This document shows, one piece after another, positions 9,011 to 16,749 of a stretch of 64,000 nucleotides of DNA. The position numbers were made by a program, and so were the translations under genes. How positions within the stretch are numbered: the first letter of the stretch is position 1; the number at the start of each line of letters is the position of its first letter. The stretch covers positions 186,001 through 250,000 of the forward strand of contig CBDFGQ010000008.1 of assembly GCA_965247295.1 (NCBI GenBank), read 5' to 3'. The notes below the pieces were generated by a model. That model made no database searches. It was not told the DNA's origin and saw only the letters and a program-made list of their open reading frames with translations. The DNA is from CBDFGQ01 sp965247295 (GTDB lineage: Bacteria > Chloroflexota > Dehalococcoidia > Lucifugimonadales > JAGWBF01).

Positions 9011-9265
9011 CTATCCCTCGCCCTCTGGCTCCTGAACTTCTTCGCCTTCCGCTTCCTGGCAGCTCAGGCAGACATAGTTGTCGCCCTGCTCCTGGGCTAT
9101 CGACATGGCGACGTTACGCCTTCTGCCACAGATGGAGCAACTCACCGCCTGAAGAGGAGCAGTGCTCGCCCCAGAGGACTCCTGCCCGGAGCCGCGGAAG
9201 CCGCGGTAATCTGGATTTTGGTCCTTCATCGCGAGCCAGCGATCCCTGTCTTTCCGGCGATTCAA
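9011..9265 (-). CDS. Small zinc-ribbon protein of unknown function
   Basis: This 84-residue reading frame encodes two Cys pairs, CSICGRRR and CLSC, about 25 residues apart, as in a zinc ribbon, followed by an acidic tail. It starts with TTG at 9265, supported by a strong GGAGG about 6 bases upstream, which argues that it is translated. It follows rplL on the same strand (83 bases) and may be the last gene of the ribosomal-protein transcript. No enzymatic motif is visible. It could bind nucleic acid or ribosomes, but that is inference. Confidence 0.6.
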   Translation of the reverse strand: MNRRKDRDRWLAMKDQNPDYRGFRGSGQESSGASTAPLQAVSCSICGRRRNVAMSIAQEQGDNYVCLSCQEAEGEEVQEPEGEG

Positions 9266-9347
9266 GGTGCACCTCCGTGGAGTGAAGCCCTTCTCTCCCG
9301 GGCGGGTCCAACTGTGGGGAGGCTACCGTGTGAGGCGACTCCGGGGG

Positions 9348-9743
9348 CTACTCAACCTTCACCGTAGCCCCCGCGGACTCCAGGGCCTCCTTGACCTTGT
9401 TGGCCTCTTCCTGGGCCACGGCTTCCTTTACCTTCGCAGGTGCGCTCTCCACCAGCTCTTTAGCCTCCCTGAGGCCCAGGGTGCTTACTGCCCGGACGGC
9501 CTTGATAACGTTGATTTTGTTGGCCCCCACATCCTGAAGCACCACGCTGAACTCGGTCTGCTCTTCCTCTTCGGCGGCGGGCGCGGCTTCGGGTGCCTGA
9601 GCGGCGGGAGCACCCGGGACCGCCGCCGCAACCGCCACCGGGGCGGCGGAGATGCCGAATTCGGTCTCCAGCGACTTCACTAGGTCGGACAGGTCCAGCA
9701 CTGACATCTGCTTGATCGCCTCGAGAATCTCTTCCTTGGTCAT
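9348..9743 (-). CDS. rplL: 50S ribosomal protein L7/L12
   Basis: The 131-residue protein has the L7/L12 layout: an N-terminal dimerisation helix (MTKEEILEAIKQMSVLDLSD), an Ala/Pro-rich hinge, and the C-terminal factor-binding domain with NKINVIKAVRAVSTLGLREA and LVESAPAKVKEAV. It forms the ribosomal stalk that recruits EF-Tu, EF-G and other GTPases. It is preceded by rplJ (43 bases), the usual order. Confidence 0.97.
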   Translation of the reverse strand: MTKEEILEAIKQMSVLDLSDLVKSLETEFGISAAPVAVAAAVPGAPAAQAPEAAPAAEEEEQTEFSVVLQDVGANKINVIKAVRAVSTLGLREAKELVESAPAKVKEAVAQEEANKVKEALESAGATVKVE

Positions 9744-9786
9744 GGTACCTCCTGTTTATACTGGGACTGGGACTGGGCTTGGGTTC

Positions 9787-10344
9787 CTACTGGGATTGCA
9801 GCTGCTGCGCCCTTTGTTGAAGGAGGATTGTGAACGAGGTCAGTGGACCATTTAACACGTTCAGGAGCCCGCGCAAGGGGGCCTGCAGCTGGGTCACAAG
9901 GCTGGATATGGGTAGCTGAGCCTGTGCCAAGAGCTGCGCCACCAGTACCTCCCTGGGGAGAAGGGTGGTCAGCCGCGACACCTCGGCAGGTGTCAGAGTC
10001 CTTTCGTCCAGCACGGCCCCTTTAATGGCCAGTGGCGAACGGTTGACCCGGATGTACTCGGCCAGGGCCTTGGCCACTTCCACAGGGTCCCCATACCCGA
10101 AGGCCAGGGCAGTGGGGCCTTGCACGATATCCTTCATCTGGGGTGTCTTGGCCGAATCAGCGGCCAGGTACGCCAGGGTGTTCTTCACCACTCTGTACTC
10201 CACGGACGCCTCACGCATCTTCCGCCGTAGCTCCATCATTGTATTGCCACCCAGTCCGGTATAGTCGGTGGCGATGGCTATGGTGCAGCGGGTGAACTTC
10301 TCTTTCAGTTCTTCCACCAGCTCCATCTTCTTCTGTGTCGGCAT
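9787..10344 (-). CDS. rplJ: 50S ribosomal protein L10
   Basis: From the ATG at 10344 the protein is about 185 residues and begins MPTQKKMELVEELKEKF, the normal L10 start. TDYTGLGGNTMMELRRKMRE and YRVVKNTLAYLA identify the family. L10 anchors the L7/L12 stalk to the ribosome. The frame stays open upstream of this ATG, but GAGAGGTGAAC sits correctly in front of 10344 and the upstream part belongs to an RNA leader, so the short form is chosen. Confidence 0.95.
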   Translation of the reverse strand: MPTQKKMELVEELKEKFTRCTIAIATDYTGLGGNTMMELRRKMREASVEYRVVKNTLAYLAADSAKTPQMKDIVQGPTALAFGYGDPVEVAKALAEYIRVNRSPLAIKGAVLDERTLTPAEVSRLTTLLPREVLVAQLLAQAQLPISSLVTQLQAPLRGLLNVLNGPLTSFTILLQQRAQQLQSQ

Positions 10345-10357
10345 GGAGTTCACCTCT

Positions 10358-10500
10358 CCAAAAAAAATTTCCCTGCGACCTCGGAGCAGGGAACTTAACC
10401 AGCTTCGCTCGCTACCTTCCCGTGAATCTACCCCGTTGCTCGTCCAGGCAGGGTCCCGGCATGAGCCCATAGTGTAGCGCTAACACGGGAGCTGAGCAGT
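10358..10500 (-). ncRNA. L10 leader with intrinsic terminator (attenuator) upstream of rplJ
   Basis: Just upstream of the rplJ ribosome-binding site the minus strand carries an 8-bp stem (arms 10386-10393 and 10369-10376, TTCCCTGC / GCAGGGAA, 9-nt loop), then eight T residues at 10367-10360, a textbook intrinsic terminator inside the leader. L10 leaders are known in many bacteria, where L10(L12)4 binding controls rplJ-rplL. The outer boundary near 10500 is approximate; the rest of the 320-base rplA-rplJ gap shows no gene. Confidence 0.65.
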
Positions 10501-10663
10501 CCCACATCACCTCGGCGGGCGGAATCCTTTAACCTCTATGCCACGAGGGCCCGCTGTCTACAGCACGCCTACAAGTGTATCGCTCTAACCCGACGTCACC
10601 TCCAACGCTTCAATCACTCCGTGCCCCGGCGCCGACCCGGTTCCCGGTACCGCCGCTCATCGA

Positions 10664-11377
10664 TTAGTCAGGCTTCAGGGCCAGTAGGCCGGGAACATCC
10701 AGTGTGATGCTGGGGCCCATGCTGGTGCTGAGATGGGCAAACCGTATGAAGGCCCCCTTAACGGCGGCGGGCCTGGCTCTGACAATCGAGTCAACCAGGG
10801 TGGCTATATTGCTCAGGAGCTTCTCCTCAGTAAAGCTGATCCTGCCGACTGGAGTGTGTATTATGGCCGTTCGGTCCATGCGGTATTCCACGCGGCCCTT
10901 CTTGGCCTCGTCGATAATCCTGGGCAGGTCTCTGGCCTGGACCAAGGTGCCCGTCCTGGGATTGGGCATCAGACCGCGCCGTCCCAGAATGCGTCCCAGA
11001 CGGCCTATTTTGCTCATCACCTCGGGGACCGCTAGACCCACGTCGAAGTCGGTCCAGCCTCCTTCGACCTGCTTAATGAGGTCATCTTCCCCGACGTAGT
11101 CCGCCCCGGCCTGGCGGGCGATGTCCAACGCTTCCCCGGTAGCGAACACCAGAACGCGGGTCTCCTTACCCAGCCCATTGGGCAGCACCGTCACGCCCCT
11201 TACCATCTGGTCGGCGTGACGTGGGTCGGAACCGGTGCGGAGGTGAAGCTCAACGGTTTCGTCAAATTTGGTGGAGCCGCCCTCCTTCAGAATGACAATT
11301 GCTTCCTGGGGGCCGTAGGTCCGTTCTGGGTCAATTTTGCTCTTCAGCGCAAGATATCGTCTGCTATGCCTGGCCAT
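10664..11377 (-). CDS. rplA: 50S ribosomal protein L1
   Basis: The 237-residue protein begins MARHSRRYLALKSKID and contains FDETVELHLRTG and the L1 signature GRLGRILGRRGLMPNPRTGT. L1 builds the mobile stalk beside the ribosomal E site and can repress its own mRNA. It follows rplK by 3 bases and is followed by the 320-base gap that holds the L10 leader. Confidence 0.97.
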   Translation of the reverse strand: MARHSRRYLALKSKIDPERTYGPQEAIVILKEGGSTKFDETVELHLRTGSDPRHADQMVRGVTVLPNGLGKETRVLVFATGEALDIARQAGADYVGEDDLIKQVEGGWTDFDVGLAVPEVMSKIGRLGRILGRRGLMPNPRTGTLVQARDLPRIIDEAKKGRVEYRMDRTAIIHTPVGRISFTEEKLLSNIATLVDSIVRARPAAVKGAFIRFAHLSTSMGPSITLDVPGLLALKPD

Positions 11378-11380
11378 CCC

Positions 11381-11809
11381 CTAATCCTCCACGACCTGGA
11401 TACCCATGCTGGTGGCCGTGCCCTCGATTATCTTCATCGCCTTGTCCACTGAGGAGGAGTTGAGGTCCTTCATCTTCAACTCCGCGATCTCGCGGATGGA
11501 ACCCCTCTTGACGGTACCCACCGTGCTGTGGCCCGCCTGGGCGCCGCCCTTTTCGATTCCTACCGCCTTCCGCAGCAGCTCCGACGCGGGAGGGGTCTTG
11601 GTGATAAACGTAAATGACCGGTCCTCGAACACCGTAATCTGGGCTGGTATGATTGTACCCGCCTGCTGGGTGGTACGCTCGTTGTAGTCCTTGACGAAGG
11701 CCATGATGTTGACCCCGTGCTGGCCAAGAGCAGGACCAACCGGCGGTGCCGGTGTGGCCTTGCCTGCGTCCAGTTGGAGCTTGATGATTGCCCGCACTTT
11801 CTTGGCCAA
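11381..11809 (-). CDS. rplK: 50S ribosomal protein L11
   Basis: The 142-residue protein contains KLQLDAGKATPAPPVGPALG, the defining L11 signature, then NIMAFVKDYNERT and the RNA-binding C-terminal half. It binds 23S rRNA in the GTPase centre. The start is TTG at 11809, supported by AGGAGAGG four bases upstream. Longer readings into nusG are out of keeping with the family's usual 140-145 residues. Confidence 0.96.
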   Translation of the reverse strand: MAKKVRAIIKLQLDAGKATPAPPVGPALGQHGVNIMAFVKDYNERTTQQAGTIIPAQITVFEDRSFTFITKTPPASELLRKAVGIEKGGAQAGHSTVGTVKRGSIREIAELKMKDLNSSSVDKAMKIIEGTATSMGIQVVED

Positions 11810-11819
11810 GTTGCCTCTC

Positions 11820-12383
11820 CTACGTCCGCTCGACCTGGAGGAAGTCCAGCTCCACGGGGGTTTCCCGCCCAAAGAAGGACACGAGGACCCGTATTTTGCC
11901 CTTGCCGGCATCTATCTCGGCGACGGAGCCGACGAAATCGGCAAAAGGCCCGGCCATTATGCGCACTGTCTCCCCCCTCTGAAAGCCCACCGTCACCTTG
12001 GGCGGCCCCGAATCGATCTGTTTGAGGATGGCGTCCACCTCCTCGTCCTCCAGTGCGACGGGCTTGGGCCGCTTCTCCGTCTCATCCTCGGAGGACACGA
12101 ACCCACTGACCCCAGGGGTGTTTCGGACTACATACCAGCTCTCATCGTCCATGCTCATCTGGACTAGGATGTAGCCGGGGAAGATCTTTTTCCGCTCTGG
12201 ACGGCGCTTGCCATCCTTCAGAACGATCTCCTCCTCGGTGGGCACCACTACCTGATGTATCTTGTCCTGCATATCCAGGCTCAGTATCCGCTGGTTCAGG
12301 TTTTTCTGTACCCGTTCCTCTTGTCCCGAGTAGGTGTGAATGATGTACCAGCGTACATCCTTTATGTCTACGCTTACGGCCAT
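11820..12383 (-). CDS. nusG: Transcription termination/antitermination factor NusG
   Basis: The 187-residue protein has an NGN domain (WYIIHTYSGQEERVQKNL; FPGYILVQMSMDDESWYVVR) and a C-terminal KOW domain (GETVRIMAGPFADFVGSVAE). NusG binds RNA polymerase and affects pausing, Rho action and coupling to ribosomes. It lies between secE and rplK, the classic neighbourhood. Confidence 0.97.
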   Translation of the reverse strand: MAVSVDIKDVRWYIIHTYSGQEERVQKNLNQRILSLDMQDKIHQVVVPTEEEIVLKDGKRRPERKKIFPGYILVQMSMDDESWYVVRNTPGVSGFVSSEDETEKRPKPVALEDEEVDAILKQIDSGPPKVTVGFQRGETVRIMAGPFADFVGSVAEIDAGKGKIRVLVSFFGRETPVELDFLQVERT

Positions 12384-12441
12384 AGTTGCTCACCCTCTAT
12401 ATTACAGTGGAGGTCCCGACGGTCACCCCTCCCGTGAAGGG

Positions 12442-12690
12442 CTATCCGCGAATAATGAACCTAACGAAAGTTTGGCGGAGCACTTCGTCCAGTCCGGACA
12501 GGACGAACCCCGCAGCTACTGCCAGAAGGATTACGATCCAGGTCAGGCGGACGATCTCTTCACGTGTGGGCCATACCGCCTTCCGCAATTCCCCCACGGT
12601 CTCCTGGAAGAACTGCAGCGGAGTTCCCCTGCGTATGAAGCCCGGAGAGATTAGCCGCCTTGGAGAGCCCCTCGTGGAAGACCTAGCCAT
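12442..12690 (-). CDS. secE: Preprotein translocase subunit SecE
   Basis: From the ATG at 12690 the protein is 82 residues with one C-terminal transmembrane helix (WIVILLAVAAGFVLSGLDEV) preceded by the conserved amphipathic FFQETVGELRKAVWPTREE. SecE stabilises SecY in the protein-export channel. The start is set by AGG 7 bases upstream and by the 4-base gap after the rpmG stop; the frame is open further upstream but overlaps rpmG. Confidence 0.93.
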   Translation of the reverse strand: MARSSTRGSPRRLISPGFIRRGTPLQFFQETVGELRKAVWPTREEIVRLTWIVILLAVAAGFVLSGLDEVLRQTFVRFIIRG

Positions 12691-12694
12691 CGGG

Positions 12695-12865
12695 TTACCT
12701 AACCTCTCGATGAACCTTGTGGCCGTGGCACCGAGAGCAGTACTTGCGTAGCTCAAGACGCTGGGTATCGTTTCGCCGGTTCTTGGTGCTGGTGTAGTTT
12801 CGCTCCCGGCAATCGGTGCATGACAGCGTGATGATCACCCGAGCCTCTGATCCTTTTCTGGCCAT
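12695..12865 (-). CDS. rpmG: 50S ribosomal protein L33
   Basis: A 56-residue reading frame from the ATG at 12865 begins MARKGSEARVIITLSC and contains two Cys pairs (CTDC and CSRC), the zinc-binding form of L33, with NYTSTKNRRNDTQRLELRKY between them, the L33 signature. It sits between tuf (4 bases) and secE, the standard place. Confidence 0.95.
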   Translation of the reverse strand: MARKGSEARVIITLSCTDCRERNYTSTKNRRNDTQRLELRKYCSRCHGHKVHREVR

Positions 12866-12868
12866 TTC

Positions 12869-14071
12869 CTACTCCGCGACTTTAGTTATCACCCCGGCGC
12901 CCACTGTCCTTCCGCCCTCGCGAACCGCGAAGCGAAGGCCTTCCTCCAGCGCCATGGGGTAAATGAGACTTATCTTCATGGTAATGTTATCCCCTGGCAT
13001 CACCATCTCCACTCCCTCGGGGAGCTGGATCTCGCCTGTGATGTCTGAGGTTCTAATGTAGAACTGGGGCTTGTAGCCGGTGAAGAAGGGAGTGTGGCGG
13101 CCGCCCTCCTCTTTGGCGAGAACGTACACCTCCGCCTCCGCTGAGTCATGGGACTTGATCGTCCCCGGCCTGGCCAGTACCTGGCCCCGCTCCACGTCCT
13201 CGCGGTCGACGCCTCTCAGGAGCACCCCCACGGCATCTCCGGCCTCGCTGGAGTCCAGCGTCTTGTGGAACATCTCCAGCCCCGTGGCGACGGTCTTCTT
13301 TACCTCGCCAAAACCGACGATCTCCACGTCCTCTCCTTGCTTGATAATGCCCCGTTCCACCCGGCCCGTGACCACGGTCCCCCGGCCTTTAATCCCGAAC
13401 ACATCCTCAATGGGCATGAGAAAGGGAAGGTCTGTGACGCGGGTCGGTAAGGGTATGTACTCGTCCACCTGGTCCATTAGCTCCAGAATCTTGCCACACC
13501 ACTCGCACTCCCTCTTTCCACAGGCGCACTCCAGGGCCTTCAGCGCGCTCACGTGCACGATGGGCGTCTCATCCCCCGGGAAGTTGTACTGATTGAGTAG
13601 GTCCCGTAGCTCCAGCTCCACCAGCTCCAGCAGCTCGGGGTCTTCCATGGCGTCCACCTTGTTCAGGGCCACCAATATACGGGGCACCTCGACCTGCCGG
13701 GCCAGGAGTATGTGTTCCCTGGTCTGGGGCATGGGCCCGTCTGGAGCACTGACAACCAGTATGGCGCCGTCCATCTGGGCAGCGCCGGTTATCATGTTCT
13801 TGATGTAGTCCGCGTGGCCCGGGCAGTCCACGTGTGCGTAGTGTCTTTTTCCCGTTTCGTATTCGATGTGGGCGATTGCTATGGTGAGCCCCCGGGACTT
13901 CTCTTCCGGGGCGTTGTCGATGCTGTCAAAGGCGCGGTAGTTGGTGCCCGTCCCCGCCGCCTCAAGCACCTTGGTTATGGCCGAGGTCAGGGTGGTCTTC
14001 CCGTGGTCCACGTGACCTATGGTCCCCACATTGAGATGGGGCTTGCTCCTGTCAAAACGCTGCTTTGCCAT
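12869..14071 (-). CDS. tuf: Translation elongation factor Tu
   Basis: The 400-residue GTPase has the P-loop GHVDHGKT at 19-26, DCPGHADY, NKVD and the three-domain EF-Tu layout ending in GGRTVGAGVITKVAE. It delivers aminoacyl-tRNA to the ribosome. An insert rich in cysteine (CACGKRECEWCG) follows the G-domain motifs, a short zinc-finger-like insertion seen in some lineages. It lies just downstream of three tRNA genes and heads the rpmG-secE-nusG-rplKAJL run. Confidence 0.98.
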   Translation of the reverse strand: MAKQRFDRSKPHLNVGTIGHVDHGKTTLTSAITKVLEAAGTGTNYRAFDSIDNAPEEKSRGLTIAIAHIEYETGKRHYAHVDCPGHADYIKNMITGAAQMDGAILVVSAPDGPMPQTREHILLARQVEVPRILVALNKVDAMEDPELLELVELELRDLLNQYNFPGDETPIVHVSALKALECACGKRECEWCGKILELMDQVDEYIPLPTRVTDLPFLMPIEDVFGIKGRGTVVTGRVERGIIKQGEDVEIVGFGEVKKTVATGLEMFHKTLDSSEAGDAVGVLLRGVDREDVERGQVLARPGTIKSHDSAEAEVYVLAKEEGGRHTPFFTGYKPQFYIRTSDITGEIQLPEGVEMVMPGDNITMKISLIYPMALEEGLRFAVREGGRTVGAGVITKVAE

Positions 14072-14096
14072 ACTGATTCCTCTCCCTGTCTTATGC

Positions 14097-14171
14097 TGGA
14101 GCCCACAGGCGGGATTGAACCGCCGACCCCGTTCTTACCAAGAACGTGCTCTACCGCTGAGCTATGTGGGC
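14097..14171 (-). tRNA. tRNA-Thr (GGT)
   Basis: A full cloverleaf is readable on the minus strand: acceptor GCCCACA/TGTGGGC, D-arm GCTC..GAGC, anticodon stem CGTTC/GAACG with loop TTGGTAA (anticodon GGT), T-arm GGCGG/CCGCC. The discriminator base T is followed by an encoded CCA. Confidence 0.95.
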
Positions 14172-14199
14172 GCGCTTCCCTGCGGTCGCAGTGCGTGCC

Positions 14200-14287
14200 T
14201 GGTGGAGGGGGTAGGATTCGAACCTACGAAGCCCTTTCGAGCGCCAGATTTACAGTCTGGTGGTATAAACCACTCACCCACCCCTCC
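14200..14287 (-). tRNA. tRNA-Tyr (GTA)
   Basis: The acceptor GGAGGGG/CCCCTCC, anticodon loop CTGTAAA (GTA) and a long class II variable arm are present. CCA is encoded at the 3' end (14200-14202 on the plus strand read TGG). Confidence 0.95.
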
Positions 14288-14378
14288 GGCCGCTACCAGT
14301 TTAGCATACTCTCATTATAGCGCCAATATCCCCCGGTATGGGTAGTGCGGAGAAATCTGGCTCCGGCGCCTTTTGAGA

Positions 14379-14451
14379 AGCCCCAGAGGGGATTCGAACC
14401 CACCAACCTACCGATTACAAGTCGGTTGCGCTACCATTGCGCCACTGGGGC
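14379..14451 (-). tRNA. tRNA-Thr (TGT)
   Basis: The acceptor GCCCCAG/CTGGGGC, D-arm GCGC/GCGC and anticodon stem ACCGA/TCGGT with loop CTTGTAA (anticodon TGT) are clear. The T-stem (GTGGG against CCCCT) holds one T-C mismatch and one wobble. CCA is not encoded. It is the first gene of the tRNA-tuf run. Confidence 0.9.
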
Positions 14452-14531
14452 GTCCGACCGGGACAGCCGCCTTACCTCAACGTTGCCCCGGTAAGAAGGG
14501 GCCACGCGGCGAGGGTGAATGTTCGGATAAA

Positions 14532-14560
14532 AGTATATGGAGGCCAGCCACTAAAGTCAA
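14532..14560 (-). promoter_or_regulatory. Strong sigma-70 promoter of the tRNA-tuf operon
   Basis: On the minus strand TTGACT (14555-14560), a 17-base spacer and TATACT (14532-14537) form a near-consensus promoter pointing at tRNA-Thr(TGT). It has the same hexamers as the yvcK promoter. Confidence 0.75.
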
Positions 14561-14650
14561 CGTGAGCGGGAGGCCTGTCAGGCCGAGCTTGTGGCGATGC
14601 CCCCGCTTCTGTCCGTACGCACGGCTCCCATCGCTGGCCCCCTTCCGCCA

Positions 14651-14659
14651 TGTTATAAT
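14651..14659 (+). promoter_or_regulatory. Extended -10 promoter of the LLM oxidoreductase gene
   Basis: TGTTATAAT at 14651-14659 is a perfect extended -10 element (TGn plus TATAAT). No good -35 is seen. The predicted transcript would have a leader of about 22 nt carrying the GAGGAGG site of the gene at 14689. Confidence 0.55.
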
Positions 14660-14688
14660 CGTGTGATCATTTGAATGAGGAGGTAGCC

Positions 14689-15555
14689 ATGCAGGTTGGA
14701 GTGGTCTTCCCACAGACCGAGATCGGCGCAGATGTCGGCGCGGTGCGCGAGTATGTGCAGGCCGCCGAGGACCTGGGCTATGCCCACCTCATCGTCTTCG
14801 ACCATGTCATGGGGGCCGACCCGGTGCGGCACGCGGGGTGGAGCGGCGCGTACAGCTCCGAGGACATGTTCCACGAGCCCTTCGTGCTGTTCGGCTACAT
14901 GGCGGCCGTTACGAAACGTCTGGAGTTGGTCACGGCGGTATTGATCCTGGGACAGCGGCAGACCGCGTTGGTCGCCAAGCAGGCGGCGGAAGTGGATGTG
15001 CTTAGCGGGGGACGCCTGCGCCTGGGAATCGGCACCGGCTGGAACGACGTGGAGTACGAGGCCCTGGGCCAGAACTTTCACAATCGTGGCAGGCGAAGCG
15101 AAGAGCAGATCCAGCTGCTTCGGGCCCTGTGGACCCAGGAGGTAGTGAACTTCGAGGGTCGCTGGAACCATGTTACCCACGCGGGCATCAATCCCTTGCC
15201 GGTCCAGAGGCCGATACCCGTCTGGCTGGGTGGGCGGGCCGAGGCCGTCATCCGGCGGGCCGCCAGAATCGCCGACGGCTGGTTCCCCCAGTTCTCGCCC
15301 GACGAGGAAGGGCGAAAGACGATCGAGCGCCTGCATGCCTATGCCAGAGAGGAGGGCCGCGACCCCTCAGCCATCGGCATCGAGGGTAGGGTAAACGTGG
15401 CCGGTGGGTCTCCAGAGGATTGGGCAGGGGAAGTGAAGTCCTGGGAAGGTTTGGGAGCGACCCATGTGTCGGTGAATACCATGAAGGCGGGTTTCCGGTC
15501 CGCCCAGGACCACATAGACGCCATCCGCCGTTTCAAGGAGGTAGCGGGGGGCTAG
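14689..15555 (+). CDS. LLM-class F420/FMN-dependent oxidoreductase
   Basis: The 288-residue protein is a bacterial luciferase-like TIM barrel: MQVGVVFPQTEIG at the start, then LGYAHLIVFDHV, LELVTAVLILGQRQTALVAKQAAEVD, LGIGTGWNDVEYEALG and WLGGRAEAVIRRAARIADGW. These sequences are typical of the actinobacterial/Chloroflexota TIGR03619-like LLM group. Such enzymes use reduced F420 or FMN to oxidise or reduce small organics; the substrate is unknown. The ATG at 14689 is chosen because GAGGAGG lies 5 bases upstream. Two more LLM genes lie at 18.8-21.1 kb. Confidence 0.88.
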   Translation: MQVGVVFPQTEIGADVGAVREYVQAAEDLGYAHLIVFDHVMGADPVRHAGWSGAYSSEDMFHEPFVLFGYMAAVTKRLELVTAVLILGQRQTALVAKQAAEVDVLSGGRLRLGIGTGWNDVEYEALGQNFHNRGRRSEEQIQLLRALWTQEVVNFEGRWNHVTHAGINPLPVQRPIPVWLGGRAEAVIRRAARIADGWFPQFSPDEEGRKTIERLHAYAREEGRDPSAIGIEGRVNVAGGSPEDWAGEVKSWEGLGATHVSVNTMKAGFRSAQDHIDAIRRFKEVAGG

Positions 15556-15609
15556 GCCGGACCCCGGTGAGACCCAAGAAACTGATCCGATCGCGCACTG
15601 TAAGACGAT

Positions 15610-16725
15610 ATGCCAAGAAAGATGTTGGTAGAACAGGATGGCGGCGCCAAGGTTCTGACCGAGGCCCCCGCTGACAACGAACTCCAGCTCCAGGAGCTGG
15701 TCAAGGACAACCCTGACCTGATACCGGTGGAGGAGTTCGGGTTTCCAGAGCCTGTGCTTGTGGTAGGTCGTGAGACGAACCTCCCTTCGGGTGCGGTGGA
15801 CCTCGCCTGTGTAACCAAACTCGGAGATCTCCTCATAATTGAGTTCAAGACCGGGCCTCAGAATTCCGACTTCCGCCATGCCCTCTCTCAGTTGCTGGAC
15901 TACGGCTCGCATTTGTGGGAACAAAGCTATGAGGCCTTTGAGACCACGGTATGCTCGCGGTACTTCGCCAGCCATTGGTGTACCGACTCCCGGCTCCAGA
16001 ACAGGTCATCCCTTATCGAGGCGGCCGCATCCTTCTGGCCCGATTTCTCTGATGAAGACCAAGACGTCTTTCGCTCTAACCTGGAACGGCAGCTAAGCCA
16101 CGGGTCCTTCACGTACATCCTGGTAGCGCAGCGCTTCACCCAGACCGTCCTACAGACAGTCGAGTATCTGAATGCGATGCTGAATGGCCCGCGACTGTAC
16201 GCAGTGGAACTGGTTCGCTTTCTAGGAGACGGCGTCAGCTCCTTCGAGTCTCGGATGGTGCTCGGACCCCGACCCAAGCCGCCTCAAGGGCCTACAAACG
16301 AAGTCAAGGTGCTGAACTCCATCGAATCGGAGCCTTATCGTAGCGCCATGAGGGACTTCTTCGAGGCGTGCCGCGCTCTGGGATTGACGATGTACTGGGG
16401 TACCGTCGGCGTGTCCCTCAGAGCACCTACAGCGGAACAAGGAGAACCTATTTCAGTCGCCTGGTGGTTCCCCCCAGGAAGATCAGGATGGATGGGATTG
16501 AGAGACCTTACCCTAGGGTTCGACTCTGCTGCTGCAACGGCCAAATCTCTGCGGGCGACATCTCCGAAGCTGGATGCGTTCGTCGAGTCGGTAGCCGGAA
16601 TCCCCGGTGCAGAAGCGGCAACTGCCAAAGACATCAGTGGATACCGCTTGGCTCCTGACACTTTCCTGGGCCATCGGGACGAAGTTGTCGACATCCTGGG
16701 GCGTGTGATACGCGAAGTCCAATAA
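15610..16725 (+). CDS. Putative PD-(D/E)XK nuclease-fold protein of unknown function
   Basis: The 371-residue protein is not assigned to a named gene. Residues 23-83 look like a PD-(D/E)XK core: ELQLQELVKDNPDLIP (possible Glu of the first helix), then Asp64 in GAVDLACV and Glu78-x-Lys80 in LLIIEFKTG, followed by a helix with ALSQLLDYGSHLW. This arrangement resembles NucS/DUF91-type nucleases. The C-terminal half has no motif I recognise. It lies alone between an LLM oxidoreductase and an MBL hydrolase, so context gives no function. A stand-alone repair or defence nuclease is possible. Confidence 0.65.
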   Translation: MPRKMLVEQDGGAKVLTEAPADNELQLQELVKDNPDLIPVEEFGFPEPVLVVGRETNLPSGAVDLACVTKLGDLLIIEFKTGPQNSDFRHALSQLLDYGSHLWEQSYEAFETTVCSRYFASHWCTDSRLQNRSSLIEAAASFWPDFSDEDQDVFRSNLERQLSHGSFTYILVAQRFTQTVLQTVEYLNAMLNGPRLYAVELVRFLGDGVSSFESRMVLGPRPKPPQGPTNEVKVLNSIESEPYRSAMRDFFEACRALGLTMYWGTVGVSLRAPTAEQGEPISVAWWFPPGRSGWMGLRDLTLGFDSAAATAKSLRATSPKLDAFVESVAGIPGAEAATAKDISGYRLAPDTFLGHRDEVVDILGRVIREVQ

Positions 16726-16749
16726 GGGAACAGTGAGAAGGAGAGCATC

